Shown here: positions 34,333 to 43,084 of the stretch, one piece after another
Layout: every line of letters begins with the position of its first letter
How positions within the stretch are numbered: position 1 is the first letter of the stretch
From: Solimonas_A sp052035235
GTDB lineage: Bacteria > Pseudomonadota > Gammaproteobacteria > Nevskiales > Nevskiaceae
Reading direction: 5' to 3'
Length of the DNA: 64,000 bases
NCBI GenBank assembly: GCA_052035235.1
Contig: JBPOHT010000004.1
Location: 62,001-126,000 of the forward strand
Notes under the pieces: generated by a model
What the model saw: only the letters and a program-made list of their open reading frames with translations
Told to the model about the DNA's origin: nothing
Databases searched by the model: none
Made by a program: the position numbers and the translations under genes

Positions 34333-35685
34333 ATGGCCGAACAGACCCGCAGCCAGGCTCACCTGACGCGCCTGCGTGAAGCGCTCGAAGGCGGCCGCCT
34401 GCTGCCGGTGAAGCGTTCGCTGCAAGCACTCAACCCCGCCGAGATCGCGAGCCTGCTGGAGTCCCTGCCGACGCAGGAGCGCAACGTCGTCTGGGAGATG
34501 GTGGATCGCGAGGATGACGGCGAGGTGCTGCTGCACCTCGCCGACGAGGTCCGCGAGGGCCTGATGCGCGACATGGACGCGGCCGAACTGGTGGCGGCGG
34601 CCGAGGAACTCGACATCGACGACCTCGCCGACTTCGTCGAGCATCTGCCGGAGACCGTGACCCAACAGGTCCTCAAGGCCTTGGACGCGGACGACCGCGC
34701 GCGCCTGGAATCGGTGCTGGCCTACGAGCCGGATACCGCCGGCGGCCTGATGAACACCGACACCGTCACCGTGCGTCCAGACGTGTCACTGGACGTGGTA
34801 CAGCGCTACCTGCGCCTGCGCGGCGAGCTGCCGCCGCATACCGACGCGCTGTTCGTGGTGGACCGCTACGGTGCCTACCTGGGCACCCTGCCGCTGGACA
34901 AGATCCTGACGCGCGATCCGGATTCGCTGGTGCAGGCGGTGATGGAACACCAGCGCGAGCCCTTCCTGGACACCTTGTCCGACCGCGAGGTGGCGCAGCG
35001 CTTCGAGAACGCGGACCTCGTGTCCGCACCGGTGGTCAACGAGAAGGGCATCCTGCTCGGCCGCATCACGGTGGACGATGTGGTCGACGTCATTCGCGCC
35101 GAAGCCGACCACAACCTGATGGCCATGGCCGGCCTGGACGAGGACGAGGATCTCTTCGCCCCCGTGCGCAAGGCGGCGCGTCGCCGAGCGCTGTGGCTGG
35201 GCGTGAACCTGTTCACCGCCTGCATCGCCGCCCGCGTGGTCGGCATGTTCGAGGCCACGATCCAGCAGGTGGTGGCGTTGGCGGTGCTGATGCCGATCGT
35301 CGCCAGCATGGGCGGCATCACCGCCAATCAGATCGTGGCGCTGATGGTGCGCGGCCTGGCGCTGGGTCAGGTGGGTGAAGGCAACACCGGCGCACTGTTC
35401 AAGAAGGAAATCGCCGTGGCCCTGATCAATGGCCTGCTCTGGGGCCTGGTGATCGCGGCAGTGGTGCTGTTCTGGTTCAAGAGCCTGGCACTGTCACTGG
35501 TGATCGGCCTGGCATTGGTATTGAACCTGGGCTGCGCGGCCACCGCGGGCGTCTTCGTGCCGCTGATCCTGCGCCGGCTCAAGCTGGATCCCGCGCTGGC
35601 GGGCAGCGTGGTGGTGACGACCTTCACCGACGTGATGGGCTTCTTCCTGTTCTTGGGGCTGGGGACGCTGATCCTGATTCGTTGA
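34333..35685 (+). CDS. mgtE: Magnesium transporter MgtE
   Basis: 450 aa. Cytoplasmic MgtE N-domain (HLADEVREGLMRDMDAAELVAA), two CBS domains (about 135-260) and five C-terminal membrane helices with the pore segment (ASMGGITANQIVALMVRGLALGQ; CAATAGVFVPLILRRLKLDPALAGSVVVTT). A Mg2+ channel gated by internal Mg2+ at the N and CBS domains. It follows ptsI by 3 nt and ends the PTS operon. Confidence 0.96.
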   Translation: MAEQTRSQAHLTRLREALEGGRLLPVKRSLQALNPAEIASLLESLPTQERNVVWEMVDREDDGEVLLHLADEVREGLMRDMDAAELVAAAEELDIDDLADFVEHLPETVTQQVLKALDADDRARLESVLAYEPDTAGGLMNTDTVTVRPDVSLDVVQRYLRLRGELPPHTDALFVVDRYGAYLGTLPLDKILTRDPDSLVQAVMEHQREPFLDTLSDREVAQRFENADLVSAPVVNEKGILLGRITVDDVVDVIRAEADHNLMAMAGLDEDEDLFAPVRKAARRRALWLGVNLFTACIAARVVGMFEATIQQVVALAVLMPIVASMGGITANQIVALMVRGLALGQVGEGNTGALFKKEIAVALINGLLWGLVIAAVVLFWFKSLALSLVIGLALVLNLGCAATAGVFVPLILRRLKLDPALAGSVVVTTFTDVMGFFLFLGLGTLILIR

Positions 35686-35696
35686 GCCTTCCTGTC

Positions 35697-35722
35697 CCCT
35701 CTCCCCGCATGCGGGGAGGGGG
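35697..35722. repeat. Palindrome between convergent genes (second copy of the 429 element)
   Basis: CCCTCTCCCCGC, a 2-nt spacer, then GCGGGGAGGGGG: 12-bp arms with one G-T pair, almost identical to 429-454. It lies just after mgtE (plus) and before the end of a minus-strand lipoprotein gene, followed by CTAGGGTGAGGGG. Probably one member of a dispersed repeat family. Confidence 0.7.
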
Positions 35723-35791
35723 CTAGGGTGAGGGGCGCTTAAGGCAACAGGCCAAGGGCCCGTGGCCGCCGGGCTCTTGAAGAAAGACGAG

Positions 35792-37483
35792 CTACATCCC
35801 CGGCAAGCACACCCGCGGCAACCGTCCATCTTCCTGCTGCGCCAGCAGGATCGCCAGCAGCGTGCCTGCATCCGGCACCGGTGGCTGGGTGAGGTCTTCC
35901 AGCAGTCCGCCACCATCGCGCTTCAGTGTCCAGCAGGCCTGCGCGATATCGATGCGGCCCTTGGTGGCGTAGAGCTCCGTCTCCAGCACGGCGCGTTCGC
36001 CGAAGTGCTGCGACAGGAATTCCTGTACGGCGGCGGGCTGGTTGGCGCGCTGCTGCCAGAGCGCGGCCGGCACCTTCACCGCGGCGCGGTAGTAGCGCGG
36101 GTAGATGTCGAGCCCGCGTGCGCGGCGTTCCTGCCGCAGGCCGTCGGTGCTGTGCAGTTCCAGGTCCAGCGGCTGGCCGTCGAGGTCGACGCGCAGCGTG
36201 GCCGGGGAGCAGTAGGGATTGAAGTCCAGCAGTTGCGCGTCGTGGCCGGCGATGCGGCCGGTGTAGCTGAAGTCCTCGGGCAGGCCGTGGTGCGGGCCGG
36301 GCAGGGGCAGGCTGCGGCCTTGCAGGGCTTCGCCGGTGAAGACGAAGCGCCAGTCGCCACCGGCGATGTCGCGCTCCCAGTAGCCGTTGCGGCCGCTGCC
36401 GTCCTGGCCTTCCACGCGCATCAGGCGGTGCTCGGAGCCGGGCGGGAGCTTGCGCAGGCTGATGCGGTCGGTGATGCGGCCGGGGATTTGCGGTTGGCGG
36501 ATCCAGTCCGGGGCGGGCAACTGGATCTTCGGCGACTCGATGCCACTCTGGTCCTGCCAGGAATAGTCGAGCAGCACCGCATTGCCGCCGGAGACGTCGA
36601 ACTCGTAGAGGCGCGTGTAGATTTCGCCGGTGGCGGTGACGATCATCGCGGTGGAGCCGCTGCCGCTGAGGCCTGCGATCACGGCGGTGCCGCGCTCGGG
36701 ACCGCAGACCTCGCGACTCTCGTCCATCGGCAGCCAGGGATCGATGTAGGTGATGCGCAGGCCATCGCCGCGCAGCAGGAAGACGTTGAGGATGCCGGCG
36801 GGTGCTTGCCGGTAGCCGCCGCCGTCCACGAAGTATTCGTCGGTGCCGGTGAAGTGCGTCGTCGCCCAGTCGCGCACATCATCGAAAATGTGGCCACCCA
36901 GGTCGGTCCAGAAGAAGGGGCCCCAGCGGCGTGTCCAGCCGCCGCTGCCGATAGCGCCGTTGGCATAGTCCACCGTGTAGATCTGGCGTTGCGCATTGAG
37001 CGCAATCAGCACGCTGCCGTCGGCGGAGATCTCCGAGACCTGGCCGTCGAGGCAGCGCGGGATGCGCAACTGGCGCCAGGCTTCGTCGGTGCCGGTGGTG
37101 TCGCGGTTGGCCTTGATCCAGATGCGGCCCTCGCGCACCGCGTAGTAATAGCGCCCGTCGAAGGATTCCTGGCGGCCGCGGAAGTGCACGTCGCGCGGCA
37201 GCAGGGCGGCGACCTGCGGCGGGGCTTCAGGGCCGCCCTCCATGGGGCTGAAGCGCTCGGGGTCCAGCACCGTGGGGATCAGCAGGCCGGTGGTACCGAG
37301 GTAGTCCTCGGGGCAGAGCAGGTTGGGCGCGGTGCGGATGCCGGGGAAGCGCGTCTCCAGGATCGAGGGCGAGCGCTCGGCGGGAGGCAGGTCGCCACCG
37401 CCGCCCGAGGAGCCGGCGGGTGTGGTGGAACTGCCGCAGGCGCAGAGCAGCAGGGCCAGTGAAGACAGCAGGAATGCACGCAT
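35792..37483 (-). CDS. Uncharacterised lipoprotein, 563 aa
   Basis: Lipoprotein signal peptide with lipobox LLCAC at residues 12-16, then a low-complexity Gly/Ser/Pro linker. The body is rich in beta-strand blocks with repeated short motifs (GRYYYAVREGRIWIKANRD, DGSVLIALNAQRQIYTVDYANG, STAMIVTATGEIYTRLYEFD), suggesting a beta-propeller, and has a few Cys. Family unknown to me. Four nucleotides downstream starts a cobalamin-binding-like gene on the same strand, so it may be its operon partner or simply adjacent. Confidence 0.7.
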   Translation of the reverse strand: MRAFLLSSLALLLCACGSSTTPAGSSGGGGDLPPAERSPSILETRFPGIRTAPNLLCPEDYLGTTGLLIPTVLDPERFSPMEGGPEAPPQVAALLPRDVHFRGRQESFDGRYYYAVREGRIWIKANRDTTGTDEAWRQLRIPRCLDGQVSEISADGSVLIALNAQRQIYTVDYANGAIGSGGWTRRWGPFFWTDLGGHIFDDVRDWATTHFTGTDEYFVDGGGYRQAPAGILNVFLLRGDGLRITYIDPWLPMDESREVCGPERGTAVIAGLSGSGSTAMIVTATGEIYTRLYEFDVSGGNAVLLDYSWQDQSGIESPKIQLPAPDWIRQPQIPGRITDRISLRKLPPGSEHRLMRVEGQDGSGRNGYWERDIAGGDWRFVFTGEALQGRSLPLPGPHHGLPEDFSYTGRIAGHDAQLLDFNPYCSPATLRVDLDGQPLDLELHSTDGLRQERRARGLDIYPRYYRAAVKVPAALWQQRANQPAAVQEFLSQHFGERAVLETELYATKGRIDIAQACWTLKRDGGGLLEDLTQPPVPDAGTLLAILLAQQEDGRLPRVCLPGM

Positions 37484-37487
37484 GGTT

Positions 37488-38258
37488 TCAGCCGATCAGT
37501 TTGCGCAGGGCGCGATAACCTTCCACCAGCCGCGGTCCGGGCCGCCCCAGGAAGGCTTCGGTAATGGGGTGGACGCGCTCGCCCCGCACGGCGGGGATGT
37601 TCTCCCAGCCTTCGCGCCGCAGGACCACCTCGGCACGGTACTTCTCTTCCTTCACGCCGCACCAGGACATCACGACGATCTCTGGCGCCAGCCGCTGCGC
37701 TTCGGTTACTTCCAGCGTGGCGCTCTTGAGCTCATGGTCCGCCAGCAGGTTGCGGCCGCCAGCGCGCTCGATCAGGTCATGCACCCAGGACTGGCGTGCG
37801 GCGCCGATCACCGGCTTGGGCCACCACTCCACCAGCACGCGCGGCGCATCCATGGCGGGCGCCACCTGCGGCATCGCGGCCTGCATCTGCGCCACCAGTG
37901 CCGCGCCGCGCTCTGGCACGTCCAGTGCCTCGGCGATCACGCGGATGCTGCCGAAGACATCGTCCAGGCTCAGTGGGTCGATCACGATGCAGCGCAGTCC
38001 GGCAGCCTGCAGGGCTTCCACGATGCGCTCGTGGCCGGGCACAGTCAGCGAGGTCAGCACCAGATCCGGCTGCAGGGCGATGGCCGCCTCCACGTCCAGG
38101 TCCAGGTCGCGGCCCAGCTTGGGGATGTGGGTGACGACCTCCGGCGGGTGGTCGGAGTCGGTGTCGATGCCCACGATGAGGTCCGCGCAGCCCAGCGCGC
38201 AGACGATCTCGGTGTTGGAGCAGGTGTGCGAGAGCACCCGCCGGGGCGTGGTCCTCAA
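37488..38258 (-). CDS. Cobalamin-binding (BtuF-like) protein without signal peptide
   Basis: 256 aa if it starts at the TTG at 38258, with GGAG 7 nt upstream and a TTGA overlap with the preceding stop. Two Rossmann-like lobes of the periplasmic iron/B12-binding family: RVLSHTCSNTEIVCALGC, VVTHIPKLGRDLDLDVEAAIALQPDLVLTSL, and EWWPKPVIGAARQSWVHDLIERAGG. No export signal is visible with any start, so it may stay in the cytoplasm; such signal-less relatives are common and poorly understood. No B12 ABC permease or ATPase is near. Confidence 0.75.
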   Translation of the reverse strand: MRTTPRRVLSHTCSNTEIVCALGCADLIVGIDTDSDHPPEVVTHIPKLGRDLDLDVEAAIALQPDLVLTSLTVPGHERIVEALQAAGLRCIVIDPLSLDDVFGSIRVIAEALDVPERGAALVAQMQAAMPQVAPAMDAPRVLVEWWPKPVIGAARQSWVHDLIERAGGRNLLADHELKSATLEVTEAQRLAPEIVVMSWCGVKEEKYRAEVVLRREGWENIPAVRGERVHPITEAFLGRPGPRLVEGYRALRKLIG

Positions 38259-38686
38259 GCGCGCTCCAGTCCCTTGAGCTGCTTTGGCGCGTTGCGCCGC
38301 CACATCAGCTGCAGCGCCAGGACCAGCAGCTTGCCGGTGCAGGGAGTCTTCGGATCGAAACGGATCAGGTAATCGATCTTCGTGGCGCCGTGGTCCGTGC
38401 TGAACTGGATCTGGCCCAGGTGATTCCTGATGGGGCTGCCGCGGGTGACCTGGTAGTCGATGCGGCGGTTGGGTTCAAAGGCAACGATGGTTTCGTCGAA
38501 GCTGCTGGACCCGCTACCGATGCGGCGCACCGAGCCGATGCCGTTGGGCTCCAGCTCCCCCTCGCGGATGCGCAGGCCGCGGCTGCCGAACAGGGTGGTG
38601 AAGCGTTCGTGGTCGGCAAAGAACTCGAAGACCTCGGAGACCGGCGCGCGCACGGTGGCGGCCAGGCGGACTTCATAGCGGGGCAT
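38255..38686 (-). CDS. START-like/SRPBCC-fold protein
   Basis: 143 aa from the ATG at 38686 preceded by AGGAA. The N-terminal pattern MPRYEVRLAATVRAPVSEVFEFFADHERFTTLFG is typical of SRPBCC (polyketide cyclase/dehydrase-like) proteins. The end overlaps the start of the cobalamin-binding-like gene by 4 nt. Ligand unknown. The rnpB gene is transcribed away from it on the other strand about 90 nt upstream. Confidence 0.8.
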   Translation of the reverse strand: MPRYEVRLAATVRAPVSEVFEFFADHERFTTLFGSRGLRIREGELEPNGIGSVRRIGSGSSSFDETIVAFEPNRRIDYQVTRGSPIRNHLGQIQFSTDHGATKIDYLIRFDPKTPCTGKLLVLALQLMWRRNAPKQLKGLERA

Positions 38687-38743
38687 GACGGGGTTCCTGG
38701 GAGGCAAGATGCCCATTGTGGCGGCCCTTGGCGCTGCAGTCAT

Positions 38744-38778
38744 GTGCAAATCCGCTCCCCGGGGCGGATAATGCGCGC
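38744..38778 (+). promoter_or_regulatory. rnpB promoter
   Basis: GATAAT at 38767-38772 is a 5/6 match to the -10 consensus and sits 7 nt before the first base of RNase P RNA (38779). Spacing leads to a weak -35 (GTGCAA at 38744). Between them is a GC-rich palindrome TCCGCTCCCCGGGGCGGA, unusual inside a promoter. Confidence 0.65.
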
Positions 38779-39158
<380 letters not shown>

Positions 39159-39169
39159 ACTTTTCATCC

Positions 39170-39192
39170 GGCCGGGCCGCAAGGGCCCGGCC
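39170..39192 (+). terminator. GC hairpin after rnpB
   Basis: GGCCGGGCC, a short CGCAA-type loop and GGGCCCGGCC form a strong stem 12 nt after RNase P RNA; TTTT precedes rather than follows it. Possibly part of the 3' end formation, but not a classical terminator. Confidence 0.4.
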
Positions 39193-39486
39193 ATGCTGGA
39201 GTCCTTGCCGCTCGTTGTTGGCATCGCTGAAACCCTCCGCCGTCCCTTTCAATGCACGCGCCCGCCTGGGGTGCTGGGGCTGGGTTGTGTCGAATTGTGA
39301 TTATTTATTTAAATAAATAAAAAAGTTATTTAATAAATAACAAGCTATGAGGATCATGCGCTTATCGTTCATCAATTCCGTGATTACTTTAAGTCTAAGC
39401 CGTAACTGATTGTTTTTTATAATGGTTAGAACGTCCGTTCAGGTGGCCTTAAGTTTTTGTTTTGCCAAGGTTTTTGTCTCCGATAT
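39193..39486. other. Long AT-rich non-coding gap before mraZ
   Basis: About 290 nt without a gene. From about 39290 it is strongly AT-rich. It contains a 20-bp perfect AT palindrome (39301-39320), a second palindrome (39325-39341) and a consensus TATAAT at 39418-39423. It separates rnpB from the dcw cluster and may carry distal promoters for the cluster or a site for an AT-binding protein. Confidence 0.6.
39301..39341. repeat. Two adjacent AT-rich perfect palindromes
   Basis: 39301-39320 is a self-complementary 20-mer (TTATTTATTT then its reverse complement). 39325-39341 has arms GTTATTTA and TAAATAAC around one A. Only four A residues separate them. No T-tract beyond the palindrome arms themselves. 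Confidence 0.7.
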
Positions 39487-39553
39487 TTGTTGCTGGGGGC
39501 CAGGGGGTGGTTTATAGTGGGTAATAAGTGGCTCTAAGTGGGGGAAAGTGGGG
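39487..39553 (+). promoter_or_regulatory. mraZ promoter region with five MraZ-type GTGG boxes
   Basis: GTGG(G/T/C) boxes begin at 39507, 39517, 39528, 39538 and 39548, a 10-11 nt (one-helical-turn) period. MraZ proteins bind TGGGN repeats at this spacing upstream of their own gene. A possible promoter is TTGTTG (39487-39492) with TTTATA (39511-39516). The boxes overlap and follow the -10, as expected for repression. Confidence 0.75.
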
Positions 39554-39573
39554 AAACCCACCGCCTGAACGAC

Positions 39574-40020
39574 GTGTTTGCCGGATCGCACCAATTGACG
39601 ATTGACGACAAGGGTCGCCTGGCGATCCCTGCACGCTATCGCCAGTCGCTGGCCGACACCTGCGATGCGCAGCTGGTCGTCACCATGGGGCCCGAGTCCT
39701 GCCTGGAGATCTACCCGGCGCCGCAGTTCCAGGACATCGTGAAGTCCATCATGGAACTGCCGCCCCGCGGCCCCGCGGCGCTGCTGCGCCAGCGCTTCAT
39801 TGGCTTGGCCATGGAGTGCGAGATCGACAAGCAGGGTCGCCTGCAGCTTTCCCAGTTCCTGCGTAGCCAGGCCAAGCTCAACGGCACCGGCGTGCTGGTC
39901 GGCAACATCGACCACTTCGAGCTGTGGGCGGAAGACCTGTGGAATGCGCGCTGGAGCAGTGAGGGTCCCGACAGCAAGCTGGGCGCGCTGGCCGAGGCGT
40001 TCCAGGTTCTCAACCGGTGA
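39574..40020 (+). CDS. mraZ: Transcriptional regulator MraZ
   Basis: 148 aa from the GTG at 39574, the codon that gives the family N-terminus VFAGSHQLTIDDKGRLAIPARYRQ; the frame is open further upstream into the operator boxes. Two AbrB-like SpoVT half-domains each contain the DKGRL/DKQGRL motif. MraZ forms rings, binds the boxes upstream of its own gene and represses the dcw cluster. No strong ribosome site precedes the GTG, so translation may be limited. Confidence 0.93.
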   Translation: MFAGSHQLTIDDKGRLAIPARYRQSLADTCDAQLVVTMGPESCLEIYPAPQFQDIVKSIMELPPRGPAALLRQRFIGLAMECEIDKQGRLQLSQFLRSQAKLNGTGVLVGNIDHFELWAEDLWNARWSSEGPDSKLGALAEAFQVLNR

Positions 40021-40029
40021 GGGGCGCGC

Positions 40030-41034
40030 ATGTCGTTCGATGCCGCCCCTGCCGCACGCGCTCCGGGGACTGACGCCGCTATGACCTTGCATAGGCCGGT
40101 GATGCTCGATGAGGCTCTCACCGGCCTCGCTGTCCGCGCGGGTGGCATCTACCTGGACGGCACCTTCGGCCGCGGCGGTCACTCCGCGGCGATCCTGGAG
40201 GCACTCGGCGGCAGCGGCGAGCTGCACGGCCTGGACCAGGATCCGGAAGCGGTGGCGCATGCCAATGAGCGCTTCGGCGCCGTGGCCAATTTCCGCATCC
40301 ACCACGCCAATTTCGCGCAGATGCGTGCGGTGGCCGAGGCCGCCGGCATCGCGGGCCGCATCGACGGCATCCTGCTGGACTTGGGCGTGTCCTCGCCGCA
40401 GCTGGACGACGCCAGCCGCGGCTTCAGCTTCTCCAAGGATGGCCCGCTGGACATGCGCATGAACCCGCTGGCCGGCGAGTCTGCCGCGCAGTGGCTGGCG
40501 CGCGCCGGTGAGTCCGACATTGCCGATGTGCTCTACCAGTATGGCGAGGAGCGCAACAGCCGCCGTATCGCGCGCCGCATCGTGGAGACGCGGGCGGAGG
40601 CGCCGCTGACCACCACGGCGCAGCTCGCCGCGTTGATCGCCACGGTGCCGGGCCCGCGCAGCCGTCATATCCACCCGGCCACGCGCAGCTTCCAGGCGAT
40701 CCGCATCTTCCTCAACCGTGAGCTGGACGTGCTGCCGGAGGCACTGGCGCAGGCCGGCGAGCTGCTGGCGCCCGGTGGCCGGCTGGCGGTGATCAGCTTC
40801 CATTCGCTGGAGGACCGCATCGTCAAGCGCTTCATGCGCGAGGCGGGCAACGACAGCGGCAACCGCGAACCGTCGCCGAGGGGTCATTTCCATGACCCGC
40901 GGATGCCGGAGGTGTCAGCCCGCACCGGTCCGCTGCTGCACAAGGTCGGCCGCTATTTTCCGACCGATGCGGAGAGTGGCGCCAACCCGCGCGCCCGCAG
41001 CGCCGTGCTGCGCGTGGTGGAGAAGGCCTCATGA
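40030..41034 (+). CDS. rsmH: 16S rRNA m4C1402 methyltransferase
   Basis: 334 aa from the ATG at 40030, which has GAGGGG at 7 nt; the family core begins at MTLHRPVMLDEAL (40081). The SAM-binding motif GIYLDGTFGRGGHS and the RsmH-specific DLGVSSPQLDDASRGFSF and RSRHIHPATRSFQAIRIF are present. It methylates N4 of C1402 in 16S rRNA. Second gene of the cluster; its stop overlaps ftsL by 4 nt. Confidence 0.97.
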   Translation: MSFDAAPAARAPGTDAAMTLHRPVMLDEALTGLAVRAGGIYLDGTFGRGGHSAAILEALGGSGELHGLDQDPEAVAHANERFGAVANFRIHHANFAQMRAVAEAAGIAGRIDGILLDLGVSSPQLDDASRGFSFSKDGPLDMRMNPLAGESAAQWLARAGESDIADVLYQYGEERNSRRIARRIVETRAEAPLTTTAQLAALIATVPGPRSRHIHPATRSFQAIRIFLNRELDVLPEALAQAGELLAPGGRLAVISFHSLEDRIVKRFMREAGNDSGNREPSPRGHFHDPRMPEVSARTGPLLHKVGRYFPTDAESGANPRARSAVLRVVEKAS

Positions 41035-41303
41035 AGCGCGGTGCCATGCTGTTACCGATGATGTTGTCCGTCGCCGTGGTCACCTCGGCGCTGGCGGTGA
41101 TCCGCACCAAGCACGAGAACCGCGCGCTGGTGAACGAGATCGAGAAGCTGCGCAGCGAGCAGACCCGCCTGGACATGGAGTGGGCGCAGCTGCAGCTGGA
41201 GGAGGCCACGCTGTCGCACAACGCGCGCGTCGACCGCCTGGCCCGCGAGCAGCTCGGCATGACCGAGCCGCGTGACTACGTCATCGTCGGAGATCGCCCA
41301 TGA
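41031..41303 (+). CDS. ftsL: Cell division protein FtsL
   Basis: 90 aa bitopic protein: short cytoplasmic start, one membrane helix (MLLPMMLSVAVVTSALAVI) and a periplasmic leucine-zipper-like coiled coil (HENRALVNEIEKLRSEQTRLDMEWAQLQLEEATL). It forms the FtsQLB complex that activates FtsWI. It overlaps rsmH and ftsI by 4 nt on each side. Confidence 0.94.
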   Translation: MKRGAMLLPMMLSVAVVTSALAVIRTKHENRALVNEIEKLRSEQTRLDMEWAQLQLEEATLSHNARVDRLAREQLGMTEPRDYVIVGDRP

Positions 41304-43084
41304 GCGGCGCGCGGCCCAATCCCGTAGCCGAGCCGGTGGCGCAGTGGCGCCGCTGGCTGGTGCTGGGCGTGCTCAGCCTGGGCGCCGCGACCGTGGTGGG
41401 CCGCGCCTTCCAGTTGCAGGTGCTGGAGCGCGACTTCCTGCGCCAGGAAGGCAACAAGCGCCACATCCGCACGATGCTGATCCCGGCGCATCGCGGCGCC
41501 GTGACAGATCGTCGCGGCGAGCCGCTGGCGCTGTCGGCGCCGGTCGAATCGCTGTGGGCCGTGCCTTCGGCCCTGCTGGATTCGCCGCAGCACGTCACGG
41601 CGCTGGCCAAGCTGCTGAACAAGAATCCGCGTGGCTTCGAGAAGTTCCTGGAGCAGCGCAAGGACCGCAAGTTCGTCTACATCAGCGACCCGCTGCCACC
41701 GGCCGATGCGCAGCGCGCGCTGTCGCTGAAGGCGCCTGGCGTGTTCTCCGAGCCGGCCTATGCGCGCTACTACCCGGCAGGCGAGGTGGCAGGTCAGCTC
41801 GTGGGCTTCTGCGGCCGTGATGGCGATGGCCTGGAGGGCATCGAGAAGTCGCAGGAGACGCTGCTCAGCGGCAAGGCCGGCTCGCGTCGCGTGATCCGCG
41901 ACCGCCAGGGTCGTGTCGTCGACGACACGCTGGAGTCGGTGGCGGCGGCTTCCGGCAAGGACGTGCAGCTCACCATCGACCTGCGCATCCAGTACCTGGC
42001 CTACCGCGAGCTGAAAGCAGCGGTGGCAGAGAACAAGGCCAAGGGCGGCCTGATCGTGGTGGCCGACAGCACCACCGGTGAAATCCTGGCGGTGGCCTCG
42101 CAGCCGGGCTTCAACCCCAACAATCCGCCGGAGCGCCGCTCCAGCGGCACGCGCAACCGCGCCATCGTCGACAGCTTCGAGCCTGGCTCCACGGTGAAGC
42201 CGCTGCTGGTGGCGCAGGCGCTGGAGCTGGGCGTGTTCCAGCCCACCAGCATGATCGACACCAATCCCGGCACCTACAAGGTCGGGGCGCTGACCGTGCG
42301 CGACGTGCACCCGCAGGGCGTGGTGGACCTGGCCAAGATGCTGGCCAAGTCCAGCAACGTCGGCGCCGCCAAGGTGGGCCTGACCATCGGTCCCGAGGCG
42401 GTGTGGAACGGCTACCAGCGCTTCGGCCTGGGCGAGCCGGTGTATTCGGGCTTCCCCGGCGAGGTCAATCCGCTGCTGCGTCATTACAGCGAGTGGGGCC
42501 AGATCGCCACCGCCACGGCGTCCTACGGCTACGGCCTGTCGGTCAACGCGCTGCACCTGGTGCGCGCCTATGCCGCGCTGGCCAACGACGGCCTGATGCC
42601 GCACCTGCGCCTGGTGCAGAACGAGCAGGCCACGCCGCCGCAGCGCGCCGTGTCCGCGCAGACCGCGCGCAACGTGCGCAAGATGCTGGAAGGCGTGGTC
42701 TCGCCGGACGGCACCGGTATCCGCGCCGCGATCCCAGGCTACCGGGTTTCGGCCAAGACCGGCACCGTGCGCAAGGTGTCCGAGACCGGTGGCTATCACG
42801 GCGACAAGCACCAGTCGGTGTTCATCGGCATGGTGCCGGCCGAGCATCCGCGCCTGGTGGGCCTGGTGATGATCGACGAGCCCGGCGCCGGCGCCTACTA
42901 CGGCGGCCTCGTGGCGGGCCCGGTGTTCTCGCGCGTGATGCAGGGCGCGGCGCGCCAGCTGCAGATTCCGCCCGATGACATGCCGCCCCCGCCGCCGCGC
43001 ACCATGGTGCAGCAGGCCGCGCCCACCGTGCAGGTGGCCCAGCACGGCACGCTGCCGCCGCCCTCGCAGGAGCAGGCCCGATGA
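41300..43084 (+). CDS. ftsI: Peptidoglycan D,D-transpeptidase FtsI (PBP3)
   Basis: 594 aa. One N-terminal membrane anchor (WLVLGVLSLGAATVVGRAFQL), a PBP dimerisation domain and the transpeptidase domain with catalytic Ser in GSTVKP, SSN in AKSSNVGAAK and KTGT in SAKTGTVRK. It crosslinks septal peptidoglycan and is the target of many beta-lactams. The Pro-rich C-terminal tail (PPPPPRTMVQQ) is an extra. ATGA overlap with both neighbours. Confidence 0.97.
   Translation: MSGARPNPVAEPVAQWRRWLVLGVLSLGAATVVGRAFQLQVLERDFLRQEGNKRHIRTMLIPAHRGAVTDRRGEPLALSAPVESLWAVPSALLDSPQHVTALAKLLNKNPRGFEKFLEQRKDRKFVYISDPLPPADAQRALSLKAPGVFSEPAYARYYPAGEVAGQLVGFCGRDGDGLEGIEKSQETLLSGKAGSRRVIRDRQGRVVDDTLESVAAASGKDVQLTIDLRIQYLAYRELKAAVAENKAKGGLIVVADSTTGEILAVASQPGFNPNNPPERRSSGTRNRAIVDSFEPGSTVKPLLVAQALELGVFQPTSMIDTNPGTYKVGALTVRDVHPQGVVDLAKMLAKSSNVGAAKVGLTIGPEAVWNGYQRFGLGEPVYSGFPGEVNPLLRHYSEWGQIATATASYGYGLSVNALHLVRAYAALANDGLMPHLRLVQNEQATPPQRAVSAQTARNVRKMLEGVVSPDGTGIRAAIPGYRVSAKTGTVRKVSETGGYHGDKHQSVFIGMVPAEHPRLVGLVMIDEPGAGAYYGGLVAGPVFSRVMQGAARQLQIPPDDMPPPPPRTMVQQAAPTVQVAQHGTLPPPSQEQAR

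Noticed and set aside
31828..34665. 945-codon minus-strand open frame opposite the PTS genes
   Set aside because: Antisense to clear EI, HPr and EIIA genes, low-complexity composition, no ribosome site or recognisable motif.
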